Source: Capitulum mitella (Eukaryota; Arthropoda; Thecostraca; Pollicipedomorpha; Pollicipedidae). Taken from it: a DNA stretch of 64,000 nt. The translations under genes and the position numbers were made by a program. The notes beneath the pieces were generated by a model, which saw nothing but the letters and a program-made list of their open reading frames with translations, was not told the DNA's origin and made no database searches. Positions 1 to 13,900 of the stretch are shown here, piece after piece. Every line of letters starts with the position of its first letter. The first letter of the stretch is position 1. The DNA lies in the NCBI GenBank assembly GCA_030062745.1, contig CP099841.1, forward strand, positions 15,766,970 through 15,830,969. Direction: 5' to 3'.

Positions 1-390
1 AATGTCCTCTTCAACTGCATGTGTACAATTAAAAATCGCGACCTGAGTGGATACACACCAGTTAATGCAGGACCTTGTTCCAGGACCCAGCTTGACACAA
101 TTTTATTTTGAAAGTGGTGGGGAAAAGCAATTGGTGGGTGACAATGGGATAAGTAAGTGCCGATTATTGCTGATAAAGCTGACTGCAGGTGGTCACCGTC
201 ATGGGCCTGAGAATATAACTGTATTTGAATATTTAAACATACTTTGAGTCGTGGATGCCCAAGTCGTGTTGTGGGTGCCCATTTCCACTTTGTGGGTGCC
301 GGGGCACCCACAAAAAGATAGGAAACCACACCCCTGATGGGAGGTCATGCTAAACCACATGCATGATGATAATTGGACATCATTTGCATT

Positions 391-456
391 GACAGGGCGA
401 TCCCACAATCTTGCGCTCCGAAGCCAAAGCACTTACCGACTGCGCTAACGCGGCCG
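391..456 (-). repeat. Decayed tRNA-like SINE head
   Basis: Read on the minus strand this segment has a good RNA polymerase III A box (TTAGCGCAGTCGG) followed at tRNA-like spacing by a degenerate B box around GGGATCGCCC. The acceptor ends do not pair, so it is not a functional tRNA. I read it as the head of an old tRNA-derived SINE. No body or tail could be delimited. The flanks from 1 to 390 and 457 to 1050 show no gene. Confidence 0.4.
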
Positions 457-1050
457 ATCAGTCATCTGGCATACCAAAAAAAAAAACTGGGGAATCTGAT
501 GCAGGCATGTTTTCACCTGATACGCCAAAGAGTTTGGCTCATGTGACGAAAAAAGCTACCTAGAATGCCAAAAGGCACGGGAACGAACTATCATAAAGCG
601 TTACATTGACTGCAATCTGTTGATGGGGAGCTGAGATATAGTTCTGCGAAAATAAGGCATTCAACACGCAAACTCTATGGGCTGGTAGGAAAAGTACGCC
701 ATGGAGCGCTTTTGCTGCCAAGTAACTTCGGTGAGGGCCGCTCGGGACTATAGATTGGTGGTAGACCGTTTCAGATCTGATGATAAGACCCTGGAACAAT
801 GGGGGCCTCCTTTTTAACACCCTCAGGAGGTCTCAGATTCGATTTGATATTCGTTTTGATTCGTTCAGATTCTCAGATACGCCAGGCGGTGCCGAATAAA
901 ATTAACTCACTTTTCGCTGGAGAGGGACTACTTTTGGGCTGGGGCTGCGGACCCACAAATTACTACATCTAATTATGGCGTAACAGGGGCGGAAAATGGC
1001 GTGTTGTTGTATGCAAAGGTTCCGTCTAACCCTCGTGGTCTGATCAAGTG

Positions 1051-1321
1051 CAGGCACGTAGCCAAAGAGGACCAGGGGGGCCATACCCCCCCGAGCCGCG
1101 CGGTCTAAACCAGATATTCAGGAATTCGCAGGAATACGGAAGAATGATAATACATGCGATGAAAAGGCAAACATGTTTTTGTCGTGCATGAAATATGCGG
1201 TCATTACATGAAACTGCAGCTTTTTGTCATTATCATCATCATTTTGTCACATGCGTCCGGCACATGACAAAATTTGACTCTTGCCCCCCTCCCCCCGAGG
1301 AAAGTCCTGGCTACGTGCTTG
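1051..1321. mobile_element. Short inverted-repeat element (MITE), 271 bp
   Basis: The ends are an inverted repeat: CAGGCACGTAGCCA on the left, and the right end reads CAAGCACGTAGCCA on the opposite strand. Inside each end lies a G or C run, the same design as other short elements in this window. There is no open frame of note. An 8-bp target duplication is not preserved, so assignment to hAT rests only on the CA(G/A)G-type terminus. Similar end sequences occur near 12.1 kb. Confidence 0.5.
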
Positions 1322-3742
1322 CCATAATGGTATGACGTCGTAGATTGCCTGCATTTAAACAGACATGGACTCACATACTTGCTTATGTTCCATTAATGTT
1401 GGGCATTATCCTAGTTCTTATATGGGTGTGTAATTGAAACTAGATAAATAATTAAGGTTCAGCTGTAATTATGAACAGAATGCTTGTCAGAAATGTCACA
1501 TTCTCATAAGGGGGAAGGTATATTTGAGAACTGCTCTTCTAAATTGTTGAGTTATCTATCCACACATGTTTTGGTGTTCTAGCATGAAATCTGTCTGGAA
1601 CCTGGTATGATTGTCTGGATGCTGTTGAGTCCAGAAACAAAATATGCTGCTTTTTATGCCCTCAAACCGTATCTTTTAATGATTTTTTGTGGAATGTTAC
1701 TGATTTATCTTCACAGGCAGCAAACATGCCAGACTCAGATAAAGACTTAACAAGCAGGTCCGATAAGGTTTCCGTGGCTGCAAATATTGCAAATCCCGCC
1801 ATTACGCGATGTGTTATGTTACGTTCAAAAATATCAATATTTCTGGCCAGGTTGCATTTCGGCCAGTCAGATTGCACTGCGACCAATGTTATCTTTAACA
1901 CTCTTTTCAATATGGTATTTCTCGCAGGAGCAGTGGAACCTTTGCGAAGATGGGAGAAGGGGTGACAAACAAACGATTTTTACTCTGTTTCTTTCCGTGC
2001 ACTGCCATAGGGTTAATGTCAAATGCTACCTGAGTGGGGAAATCTGCTGCCCCTGACTTGCAGTTTTTCTTGGCTTTCTACAGACGTTACCTGATGTCTG
2101 TCCAAAATCATTTAAACCCCACTGATCACACAATGATCAAGCAGGATAGAACCAACTGGTTTGGTCCGGTCTGCTCTGTTCTGGTATGTTCTCGTTTGCC
2201 TGATCCTGAACACCCCACCCTGTCCCATCCTGGTTGCATTTGTCTCCCATCCAGTCTGCTCAATGGTCTGGTCTGTGCTTCTCTGGTCGCACCACCACAC
2301 ACGAGCTCCCAGCGCTGACTGAGAAGGTCAAGCCTGCTGCGGTGACCCATCTGCCAAGAGATGCGCAGTTCATGTTGATCGCTAAAGTACAAGAGATAGA
2401 ACATCATGACCAGGGCGGATCCAGCGGCTCGCCTTGGGGGGAGTAAACAAGAATTTTCCTGGGTGTGGATGGGGGCTCAGCGAGTCAGCGCCCCCGGGGG
2501 GGGTGGGTCAAACCCTCGCTGGCCGAGGGTTCGGAGTGTCGAGCGACTTACAACTCTTGCTGTGTAGTAAAAGCGATGAGTTTTTTTGGGGGAAAATACC
2601 TATTTACTCCCCCTACTTGCGATTGGGGCACATTGCCAAGATGCCTCCCCTCCCCGACAAGCCAGTGATCACGACTCGCATGGTTTCCTCAGAGCGTTCA
2701 CTTCCAGAATTATAAGCGTTGCACCTTCCGCAGAACGCCAAAATCCAGCCGCAGCCACTATTCAAATGTAAGCCACAAGCGTTCTCGAGAACCAGCAATG
2801 CTTGGGAGAACGAGTGCCTCGGACGCCCGTTGCGGTCAAGCTACCCTGCACAAGAGACGTCGGACAGGAATAACTACTTACAGTCCAGAGAGACCACGCG
2901 TACTAGCGCAGTCTTCTCGTCTGCCAGCCCTTGTGTCTCATGTGTCACGACGTGTTTGGTGTGGGTGGCAGCAGTGATATGTTCACCGTAAATAAAAGCT
3001 AAAGTAACTTGCTATCTACGTCTGTGACAGACTCGCTGCATTTGAGGTCCCCTGACTCGTAAATGGAAGCCATGTTGTGTGATATTCAAGGTACACGTGG
3101 GTGATCGTTTAGTGTCAATCATCAGCAATAATAATAGTCAATCAGTTCAACGATCCAGGTGATCGTCCTCATTTTCCTCCGCAGGCACTCACAGTTCGTG
3201 CCAATACGGCCAACACGTATCAGCGGCAATGGCGCCAGCGTAGCATCGCTTCGGAATTTGTTATTGTTTAGTGGCCGACTCGATACTGGCTCGGGTGCTG
3301 GCCATACTAAAGTACCTCGACATTACTGGGGACGAACTCACTGAGTTGGCTCTGGTCAGCTTTGTGTCCATAAAAAGTCACCAGTATTTTTTTTCAAAAT
3401 CATTGGTATTTTAGACTTCTGACTACGAATAGCGCACCGTGCTCGGACGCTTTTACCATCTGTTACGAAATTTATCTCGAGGACTAGACAACCGAACGTG
3501 GCTAGCATCGTGGCACAGCGCCTACAGTAAAATGGTTTCAGGCGACTCCCACGCCTTTGTGGATAGTGACTGGTGTCTAGGACGCCGCTTTCAGGTCGCT
3601 CATGTCAATACAAAATGTTCAAAAACATGCCAATGTCTTTTTCTTAATAATGGGGATTGCAATCCAGAACCTGCAGTCCTGCAATCCAATGCTACCCATC
3701 TTTGGTAATAGGATGTTCCCAGGGGTGCCGATTTGTATTCTT
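1322..3742. other. Gene-free stretch
   Basis: No frame here looks like protein. The stretch contains G/T-rich simple sequence (2150-2290) and an isolated hAT-like terminus at 2411 (CAGGGCGGATCC) for which no partner end was found. Confidence 0.5.
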
Positions 3743-4150
3743 TCGAGGGGCCATGGTCCACCCAATGTTGATTTGGGCCCCTCCAATGTTGGTTTGGGCC
3801 CCTCCGATATTTTCAGCTAGTTTTAAAGGGAACTGGGCGAAAATAACGAAACAGACGGCCACAATAGATAAAAGATAGGCAGAAAGTATAAAATAATGCA
3901 TAAAGTGATGTATCTATCTTTCTTTTTCTATTTATAAATGTATGTATATATATATATATATATACTTGTGCACATGGGATATACGCAGTTTTTTATTTGA
4001 AAAGTAGTAACAAAACTCAAAAAATTTCCAATGATCAAAATAAAGTGGGTTAAATCCACTGAGAAACCCACATTTGGGGGGAGGTTATAGGTTGTCCCGA
4101 CCACGGCTCGGCCCACCCAATCATTTACAGAAACTGACGCCCCTGGATGT
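3743..4150. repeat. Dispersed repeat with (TA)n core, copy 1
   Basis: A pair of near-identical phrases (around TTTGGGCCCCTCC) is followed by a TA microsatellite at about 3945-3963 and then by a block beginning near 4060 with ACATTTGGGGG. The same order, microsatellite then ACATTTGGGGG block then an ACCCCTGG phrase, recurs at 25.02-25.32 kb. This marks a dispersed repeat of unknown class. Confidence 0.4.
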
Positions 4151-7100
4151 CCCTGTAATGGCTTCAAATTTGCTATGCAGCTAGTACTTTTGCCAGTTTT
4201 CAGTCGAGCTATACTTTTCGCCATAACTTGAATGAAACACAAACTTAGGCTCAGACAAAACTGTGGCGGTCTTAGTACACGTGGCAGCATTGTAGTCTGG
4301 ACGTAATCACACCATGCAATAAGTGCAATGTTCACGGTAAAAAAACCCTAGGGCATCCAGCTTAAAAAAAGAAGAAAAAACATGCGCTAAATTCCTTTCT
4401 TGCACCGACGATGTTCTTGTTCCCTGGTTATAAAAGAAATATAACGAACTAAAACATTAATACAGTTATAGCTTTAGAAAACGTGCAGCACTTTCGATCG
4501 GGGCAATCAGCTTATCACGCCGAATAAGAGGTGATTTCCGGTCCGCAGCCCAAGTCCTATTTTTTGCTTCCTCCCTTACGTATTTCTTGAATAACTTCCA
4601 AGTTGTTCAAGAAATCAAGTGGAAATTCTGGGTACCTTTCAATGAACCACTGCATGTTCTACCAGATTTCCAGGTCACTGTCACGCAGGGTCACAGAAGA
4701 AGGGCAGGTCATGGTTCAGCAATGCGTGAATTGACCCGTTCATGTCCCAGCTGGACTGAAATATTCGCTAGAAATTGCATTATGAGGTCGAAACAAGTAA
4801 TAAAATATGAACGGACCAACCAAAATTACATGAATATCGTCACTTTTACCTAATTTCCTGCTCAGTTTAAGGTCATTGAATCTTTCAAGGCGAAGTATTT
4901 TTTTCCTTTATTTCAGCTATTTTCATGTTTTACTGGGCAATGTGAGGCGCTGATTCTTGCAACCAAGTCTACTTTGCCCTCAAACTGATTCACAGAACAG
5001 TTTGGGACATTTCAACCTATTTTAAAGAAGAGCTGATTTTGACCTTAAAGCTTTTGACCAGAACTTGACCTGTGATCTTAACCCTTCGTTCTTTCCTCTG
5101 AACTTTTACAGGGACGCTTCTGTTATGCTTAAGAACAACTCCATAAGAGATAAATTGAATTTGTGACTTCTGGAATATCTACGGGGCTTCAAGAGTGGAA
5201 ACATTCAATTTTTCAATTTGACCTCATCTGTGATTTCATTTGTGACTTAAAGAACCCACAATTATACATTTTCAGGAACCTCCCGTTGAGGGCTATCGTT
5301 TGCAGTTTGAAACGTATCCATCGGTCCATTAGTTACGAAGTTAGGGGGAGGGGCAAAAATAGCGCCCCAGAGAATGACGTTCTAAATACGCCAGCGAATG
5401 CCGGGTTAATGACATAGCGCGGTTTCATGGAAAAAATCTGGGCATTTCATAACAATCAGCGATGACCAAGCGGCCTCCCACCACCGTTTAGGGCAATACC
5501 GTTTTGGTCTCTGTAGTCAGCACGCCACGGTGGCCGTTGCTTCACATGTCTGCGAAGCCGCCCGGTGTCATCACACATTTGATCATCAGCTTTCGAGGGG
5601 ACCATTATGACGTCTGATGACAGACAGTGTACACTGTTGCTGTGCAAACCAGCGATTCCGGTTACGTCACGACCCTTGCGAAGCCAAGGTGGATCACACA
5701 AGGTCAGTTAATTTTGCTTACGGGCTTGACCCAAGATGACCTTGGCCCAAGCAAGAGTGGTGACTGACACCATGGGCGACACTCATGTATAAATATTAGA
5801 CAGATTACCGTAAAATGCTCAAAACATTTGCAATCCAGTGAAGACCGTCGCCGCAATCTCCAAAACACGCCCTCGAGAACGAGGTCATAGGTCAGTGACT
5901 TGTCAAGATGTTAACCTTCGACTTTGCAGAGGATACGAAAAAGTTCCAAACTTGTAAAATTTTGGAGTGATCGGATCACGCGTTCTGTGAGAGCTTGCGA
6001 AAAACCTGGGGGGGCGAAAGGAGGGTGAACCTAACCCCCTGTACTGTCGAGGGTCAATCACCTTGATGCATTTCCTACACTAAAGCAGCAACTTGAAGGA
6101 GTGTGACCCTTTTAGACCCTTGATGCATTTTCGCCTGCGCAGGAAAGTGCCAATCATCTTTCAAAATCGTATACATCATCCGTAATCCATATGCAATGGT
6201 TGTTGATGCTGGTGTCACCGTTTGTGCCCACGGTGACATTAATCCGGTGCTTTCAGCCAACGCTGGTGAAAACCGATGTGCCATGAGAGAACTGGGTCCA
6301 GCTGTTCGTAGTCGTGCGCGTCATTGCGTGGGTTATCTCGTTATGAATTGTCGAGCAGTGGCGGCGGAGGCGGGGGGGGGGGACAATGGTGACAGGGGGA
6401 GGGGTTGCAGGGGAAAAGTGTCCTCCACCCCTTACTGTCGACTGTCAGTGCACTGTCGAAGATGGCCAAAGGATTAATATCGGCGAGGGTTGAGGATGAT
6501 CCGCATACAACACGACAAAATGGTACGTGATGTAATCTGGAGCAGTATAATTTAAAACATGAATGGCAATGATGGGGAAGCAGAGGAGAATTCCGACTGA
6601 GCACTTAGAATTCCGATGCATCACATCCTTACCGATACGGGGAAACTCTCCATTAGTCTCCAATAAAAATGATGGCCTCCAGGTCCAAACCCTGGATGTC
6701 TGACCACGTCTGTTGTGTAGCGGTCGGATAGCTGGCGCAATCGTGTGCTCGGCGCGCAGCCGATACTTGGCTGAATGCACTGCGGCGGTTCGACCAGGGT
6801 CATCCCACGGCCGCAGGCCACGCACACGTGCACGTGTGGCCTGCACGGAGCGGCTGGGCATTGTTAAAACACCAAGGGCTAAGGCAGTCGTGTCACGAGC
6901 TGGGGACCGCATCGTCAGCGAAATGAGGCGCGACGAGACGCGTTAACACTGAAGTGATAATGTTCGTCAGTACTGACCCACAATATCTACGGAGCACTCG
7001 TTGAAAATAGTGGGTAAAACTAAAAACGACTTTATATTCAGAGCCTTCAAGCGGCGACTGAGCGTTACAATAATCTGGAACGAAGAGGCCTGATTGTTTG

Positions 7101-7711
7101 TAAACTACCTTGGCGCCGGTTTCCACAAGGTGATGGTAATACCATAATACCAGACACGGAGCTGCCGCATTTTGTACTTATCACATAATGAACAGCGCAG
7201 CTGGCAACCGCACAATATGCCGATCGCCACAGCTGCGCGAAACAACCGAAATCTTACAAAATCCATTTAATCGCATTAAAAGCGACCCATGAACAATAAA
7301 ACAATGGTCTCGCCAAAAGGGATAGTGCTGTGGGAGCAGACAGCTTAGCTGCCACGCCTGCAACTACTTACACAGGATTCAGTCCATTAAAGAACAACCA
7401 GGAGTTAATCCATCAGGCTTGCTGACAAGCTATCCTAAATCAAAAGATAACCAACCGGGAAATCTAAATCAAAAGATAACTGACAGCAGATTGTGTCTTG
7501 CACGAGGAAGCACGTATCCAAGCAACACCCATATTACACCTCTGCAATGGGAACACCTGAAAGATCCCAGGTAGTGTTTTCATTCCTAAATACTGGATGG
7601 TCGATATCAAAATGCATAACGCTTTCACCAACCACGCATCACGCCATTCCTTCTCAGTCTAGTCAGCTGGCGTTGGCACCTGTAGGTTTCCACCTACCGC
7701 CCGTGACATAA
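4151..7711. other. Gene-free stretch 3' of the ANKRD54-like gene
   Basis: No exon-like open frame or structured RNA was recognised. A 26-base phrase around CTAAATCAAAAGATAAC is duplicated in tandem at about 7435-7485. No clear polyadenylation signal for the minus-strand gene ending at 7712 was identified. Confidence 0.4.
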
Positions 7712-7909
7712 CTATGAGTTCTTCTGTTCGCCACCAGATGCCAGGCTCATCTTCCGGAGTTCGGCACTGACGTCACTAAGCGAGGGTGCGCTGATGCTGA
7801 GGTTCTCAATCTGGTCAAGCACGTCAGCGAGGCTGGACGGGTCACTGTCCACACCATCGGCGGGGCGGCGAGTGCCTGTGCTCAGTGCTGATTTCACCAG
7901 ATCGTGTAC
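7712..7909 (-). CDS. ANKRD54: ANKRD54-like, last coding exon
   Basis: The exon starts after a CTCTTCAG acceptor and encodes 65 residues and a TAG stop. It begins VHDLVKSAL, continues through an acidic stretch, and carries the DQIENLSIS segment that resembles the C-terminal motif of ANKRD54. The intron before it is short, about 304 bp. Confidence 0.75.
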   Translation of the reverse strand, partial: VHDLVKSALSTGTRRPADGVDSDPSSLADVLDQIENLSISAPSLSDVSAELRKMSLASGGEQKNS

Positions 7910-10900
7910 CTGAAGAGCCGTGCAAACTGACACCTGACCTTGTCGTGTACCTCATGAAACGCTCAAGGACACAAGAAATCGGCAGCGGAGAAGGCACGTT
8001 TTGCCACATTTTGACAGGGAGCTGCAGAGAAGAACCGGAACGACCGCACACGCAGAAAAGCAAGTACTCATCCTAATCATCACAGCGTTGTTGAGACTTC
8101 GCAAACCATGGACCGGGATGGAACACCCGTGACGGACCGACCCAGGCCAAATACCGATAACAACAGCAGCGCAACACAACTGATAACACAGCCCGAAACC
8201 TCCCGCCTCTCACCGCCTTCAGCTCCTCGATGTGCTTGTCGAAGTCGAGCGTGCCCTGCACCTTGAGACGAAGCACCATGTTCAGCTTGCCCCTGGCCAG
8301 CTGCAGGGCGGACATGTTGGCGCCGTTGGTGATCCACACGCTGGCGCCGGCGGCCAACAGTTTCTGGATGACGGCCCAGCGGCTGGTGCAGACAGCTAGG
8401 TGGAGCGGCGTGTTGAGCCGGCGGTCCTGCGGGTCGGGCCGGGCGCCCAGACCCAGCAGCAGCTCCACCATGTCCACGTAACCCTGCACGACACAGCCAG
8501 CTGCACAGAGACGCTGTCTGCCCACGCACGACTGCCAGTGCAGAGACAAGGTTGTCACACTGCGCAGAGGTCTGTACAGGGGCACTGCCTTCTCACTGCA
8601 CCACCATCAGCTCCGCGGCACCGTCCACACGCCGTGCAAGTCAATTTAGCGATAATGACTTCACAATGCAAGGCAGTCAGTACAGTAACAATGATTCCAT
8701 TAGCATGCTTGTAGCATAATAACACGGCGCAATACAGCATCAACAGGCAGCTCATAGCTGCTTTCACACCACACAGTCGTCTGCTCAAAGCAAAGAAGTC
8801 CTGACTGTCCAAGCAAGAGCTGGATACTCTGGATTGACAGAGCTGGTGACAGGAACTGGATGCTCTGGTCCGAGGGATCTGCTGACAGGACCTGGATACC
8901 CTGAACTGAGGGAATCCGTGAGACCACCTACCAGGTTACGGTCGACCCTCTGATCACAGTTACTACAAAAAGACGAATAGGCAGAGTTTACATCGTTATT
9001 CTGGGAAAGTTACTCTGGTGTACGAGCTGAACCTTGGCAATAGAGATGTGACCTCCGGGAACATTTTCTATTTTTGTCGTCCTATGTAGTCAATCACGAC
9101 CACCTGATTCCAGATCCGCCGTCAAAACTTCAAAAAAATCGCAACGGAAACTGCTCTTTTCAGTCCTCAACGCGGCGCCCGGCTGAAACAGCCTGTGATT
9201 GGTCGCGACGTCACGAGACTCCCAGAGGTCGGGCGGTCCGGCCGGGCCATGACGTTCAACACAGCGGAAAAGTGGCAAGTTTTTTTTTGCCTTCAGTTCC
9301 TGGACGTTCGAGATAAAGCCGTGAAACTTGGTGGCTGTTGTTAACACGCGCAGTGGAGGGGGGGGGGGGCGACAGGAACTTCCACTTTTGTGCCCCGCTT
9401 CCAGTGCGCTGACGCACACTGGACGCGGGGCACAAAAGTGCCTCCCTCCGGAAAGAGACATGAAGTTTCATGGGTAGGGTAGAGCCATAAAGATTTGTAG
9501 TGCGCAATTTCCATGACTAGGTCAATATGTTCAGATCAAACAGGGTCGAAAAGGCCACCTCTGGACACTTTCTCGGCCCGTACAGGTCATTCTGTACGGC
9601 TTTTCAAGTGAAACGGGAACAGGGTGCTCGTTTGAGCGTTAAAACGTGGAATACGACAATTTCCACTCATTTGGCGTCTTGACTGATAATTTCGGGCCGA
9701 CGTCATGTCAGGTCATTGACCTATGGTGTTATTTTTTTCATTTTTGCAGATCAGATTGTGAGCAGCAGAGGATACTGGTGTAGCTTGGGTGTAAACAACG
9801 GCGCTAAACGCATCTTTTGGCGCATTTTCAATGAAGATAGCCAACATCGGCATATCTGATCACTTCTAGCGTTTACTAACTTCTGCAAGGTCAAAAGAAG
9901 TGAAGCGAGATCACTGACCTTGCATGAAGTTTTCGACCCAAAGAGTTTTATGTCAACTGTTAGCACTCAAGTTCTTTCGTTATCATCAAAGCAATTACAC
10001 GACCTGACTGATCTCAAAGGTAAAAATTATATCTAGAGAGAGAGAGAGAGCAGAACAAGGTGTCAAACGTGTTTTTATTGAGGTCTATGAATCCATATTT
10101 GGTACAAATCGACATGCTGTACACGTCACAAACTACTCAATCTTGACTTCTTATGATTTTGGCCTGCACTGACCCTGGTATATATAAGCGCATCAATGCG
10201 CGTACACGTGTTTTATCAGGGTCTTTGAATGCATATTTCATACAAAGCGACATCTTACAAAAGCAAACCTGGACCAGGTCACAAGATGTTTGACCTTGAC
10301 CCTTGATGACCTTGATCTTCACTGCCCCGGGTATTTGTATTTATAAGCGTATCAATGTGCGTACACGTGTTTTTATTACGGTCTTTGAATGCATATTTCA
10401 TACAAACCGACATGTTGCAAAGCGAATCTGGATCAAGTCACATGCTGGTAGGCCTTGACCTTTGATGACCTTGGCCCTTACTGACACTGGCTTTGGTCTT
10501 GGTACATACATCACTTATGCCCGAATGATACTGGCTGATTATGTTCAAACAGTGATCTTAGGTATAATGCTAGTCCTTTCGCTTGTCAGCGCAGTTCCCA
10601 CTTGTCAGCGACAACCGTTATTTTCGTGACGTTCGTTTGACTTTTAACGCTTCAAAGCTGAAGCATTCCCGGCCAATTTTCGATTTTTTTTCGCGTTAAT
10701 CAACGGGTTATTCAGTTGCCATAAATATCCCACAGTAGCAGCCACCAGCTCCGATCCGTTCTCGAGATTTTCAAGAAAAACAGGTGGGGGGCACAAAAGC
10801 GCCCCCTTCCAGTGCGCATGCTAATGACCTTTCTGACTCACGTTGGCATAAATACACGACCACAGAGCATCACGTGGCGGCTCAAGGAGGGAGTTTAGCA

Positions 10901-13900
10901 ACGCACGTTGTAAAAATAAACGTAGTTTCATAATCCACTACTACTAGCCAAAATGCCACCTCCTTGGGAAGGCCAATAATTGGCCTTCCCAAGGAGGTGG
11001 CAGATTTGGCTAGTACTTTTCGCAGACCGCAGACTCTGCAGACCGCAGACGATTTGGCAGACCGAAGACCCTCCCACTGTCTTACGACCGACATGAAGCC
11101 ATTCCCCACTTCGCTCGAAGCGCAAACGCTACATACCCTCGCCAGCCCAGGGGCTCGGTCGGCCGAATGGGCTAGCATTTTGGCTACCTAAATTTTCAAC
11201 CTTTTTATATATGCCTGAAAAATTCAGGCTGATGTCATGTCAGGCCGCTGAGCTGTGATCTCGTTCTCGAGGGCCTGCGGGTCACAAATTTCGATAATCT
11301 GAACCGCATCGTGCTAAATGGTGCTTTCGAGGTGGCTTCGGATCACACTGTTGTTTAGTCGTGGTTCTAGAGTTATCATCCTGCTATGAGGTGACCTTTT
11401 ATCCCCAATGCAAGACCCAAGTCATCTAAAGTCAAGGTCACGTCCAGTCACCGTGGAAATTGGTCTGCTTCGACTTCCCTTTTAAAACGTGTCTAGAGGC
11501 ACCATATGATTCTATGAGAACATCTTTCATGTCTGTAGCGGGTAGGAGGTCACTCAAGGTCAAGGTAACGTCAGGTCGCGTTCAGGAATTTGTCTCAGGT
11601 GATGGAACTTACTCTCTTACCATGCAATAAAGCTGCTGTGGCACAGTACAAGGTTGGTTCAAGGTCACTGGAGGCCAAGGTCAAGGTGACCTTGCATGAT
11701 CTCCTGTGACCTTCACCGACTATTTGGACATCATTACGGTTTACGTGGACCTTACTAAACGTTGCCTTGTGAATGCTTGAAAAACCGTGCAAATCACGTA
11801 TCTTAAAATTACGTGGTAAAAGCTGTAGAAAACAGTCAGGGTTATCTACTTTTTAATTTTCTCCTAGCACTCCACATGTGGAAACGCGTGGGGGTCACAA
11901 TAACTAGCCCCCCCCAGACTGGCGAAGGTGACGAAAACCAGAACCCTAGCAAGGGCTAAATAATAAAATCATTAAACACTCACCATACTCGCTTCACATG
12001 TGCCGGGCATCTTACCCCAGTGCCAAGGCTTTTGCGCCGTTTTGGCTCCCTGCGCTGAGAATAATGACGAGAGTCCCGAAATATTTTCTGCGAATCTTGG
12101 TCATTGCTACCCGAGTCGTAACCAAGGTGGGGATACAGGGGCCATGCCCCCCCCCCCGAGCTAAACGGTATAGAGATAAAGACATAGAAATATAGAGATC
12201 CGAGGAGAGATCTTGGCTACGAGCCTTATAGCCACGTACCTGGGGTTCTGCAAACGAAGGGCATTGTCGGTCCAATGACCGTATTAAAAATCACCCTGAC
12301 GGTAAGATACTCGCTAAAGCGTACGAAGGGCGAAAACCTGGCAACTAAGAATAAATTCTGCGCCCTGATTCTACATCTAATTACAAGAATGGCAAAACAA
12401 TACAAAAGGTTTTAATACGCTTGTTACGTACAGCCCGGATCAAACGACCTGGGATGGTTCGTCCCAGCCTCCTGGCGCCGTTGCGGATTGAGCACGGCAG
12501 ACGCCATCGCGGAATAACAATTTGCTGTAAGAGACACGGAAATTACTTTATTTTCAAAATTCAACCCGAAGAGCTATGCCCCAGTGCCTCCCACGTTCCG
12601 CCACACGGGCTTGCGCGCCATTAGCCGGCCGGAAAGCTGGAGACTGCGGGTGAAGAAACGACTGCAGTCCAGGCGGGCACGCGTGAAATGCCTGAGGTCG
12701 CCGTACTGCCCAAAACAACCGAAAACAACACACCTCAGACGACCGAGTTGGTCGGCGGAGCTGTACTGGACCGGAACCGCGGGAACCTTAACAGTGAGCA
12801 GATGGCGACAAAACACCGAAACATACCGCGAAACAGCCGCTCGAAGCTCGCCGACGCCCGGGGGTTCGTGACGTCACACAGCCTCGGGCGCGAATATCTC
12901 GCAAACGAGACGTCGCACAACAATGCGAATGATGCATTTGTTATTACCGTATGCAGTCGGATGAGCATGAAAACAAAAAAAAAACGTGCCACTTCTCTAT
13001 TCTTGCACATTTAACTGCCCATAATGCCAAGAAGATAAACACATAAGACAAAACCGGTCTACTGCTTTCTAGAAACAAACGTTTTTGATTGAGTTGTAAA
13101 ATTCCGGAAATGCATCGGATCTGGGTTAAAAAGGATACGTGAACAATTCAATACACTCAAAGTCAATAATACCTGCCTGCATAACCAGAAGAACGTAAAC
13201 ATGGGCTGAGCTGTAAATTTACACGTGGTCTGTCCATCATCATCCTGAGTTTCACAGACTGCTTGAAGAAAATTTTCCCGAGGCCAGACACCAACCGCTG
13301 GCCGCCACGATCACACTTTCACCGAAAGCAGAACTTTGATAAAAGGAAATCTTCCCTGAAAGTAGACCTTCTAGAATGTATTACGGGAATTTGTCTTCAG
13401 AGCGCTATTACACATCCATATAAAAAACTATGCCATGGGACATCGCCTAAACCCGCAGATAACCCTTAACAAGCAGCAAATTGCCCAACTATTTTTACAG
13501 CTATCGCATTTAGCATGCAAGGGAATGTGAATCCAATCGGAATCGTTCCGTATTTTGGAGCTTTATGATTTACTTACATGCCAACCAGTGCCAACTTTTT
13601 CTCTAGCGCAGAACGGAAGTTAGTTACAAGGAGGAAAGTTAATTCTACGGAAGTCATCTCATGTTCAGTTCAAGCAGCCGTTTTCGATGCTATTCTGAAC
13701 GACATTTACCATGCAATCTGACACGCGTTCACAATACTCTCGAAAGCGACCGTTTGAAAATGACATGGCAAAGTTATGTCGCATAACCTTTCCTACCTGT
13801 ATCCGGCCTTGCTGGAGGGGCTGACATGAGGAAAGGCAAAACGGCGAGTGACGTGGTGAAAAGGGATAACTCGGAATCAAAGCACAAGTCTGATCTGAAG

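Noticed and set aside
12574..13014. Coding exon within the GC-rich island in intron 2
   Set aside because: Several frames on both strands are open and none has a domain or consistent splice signals.
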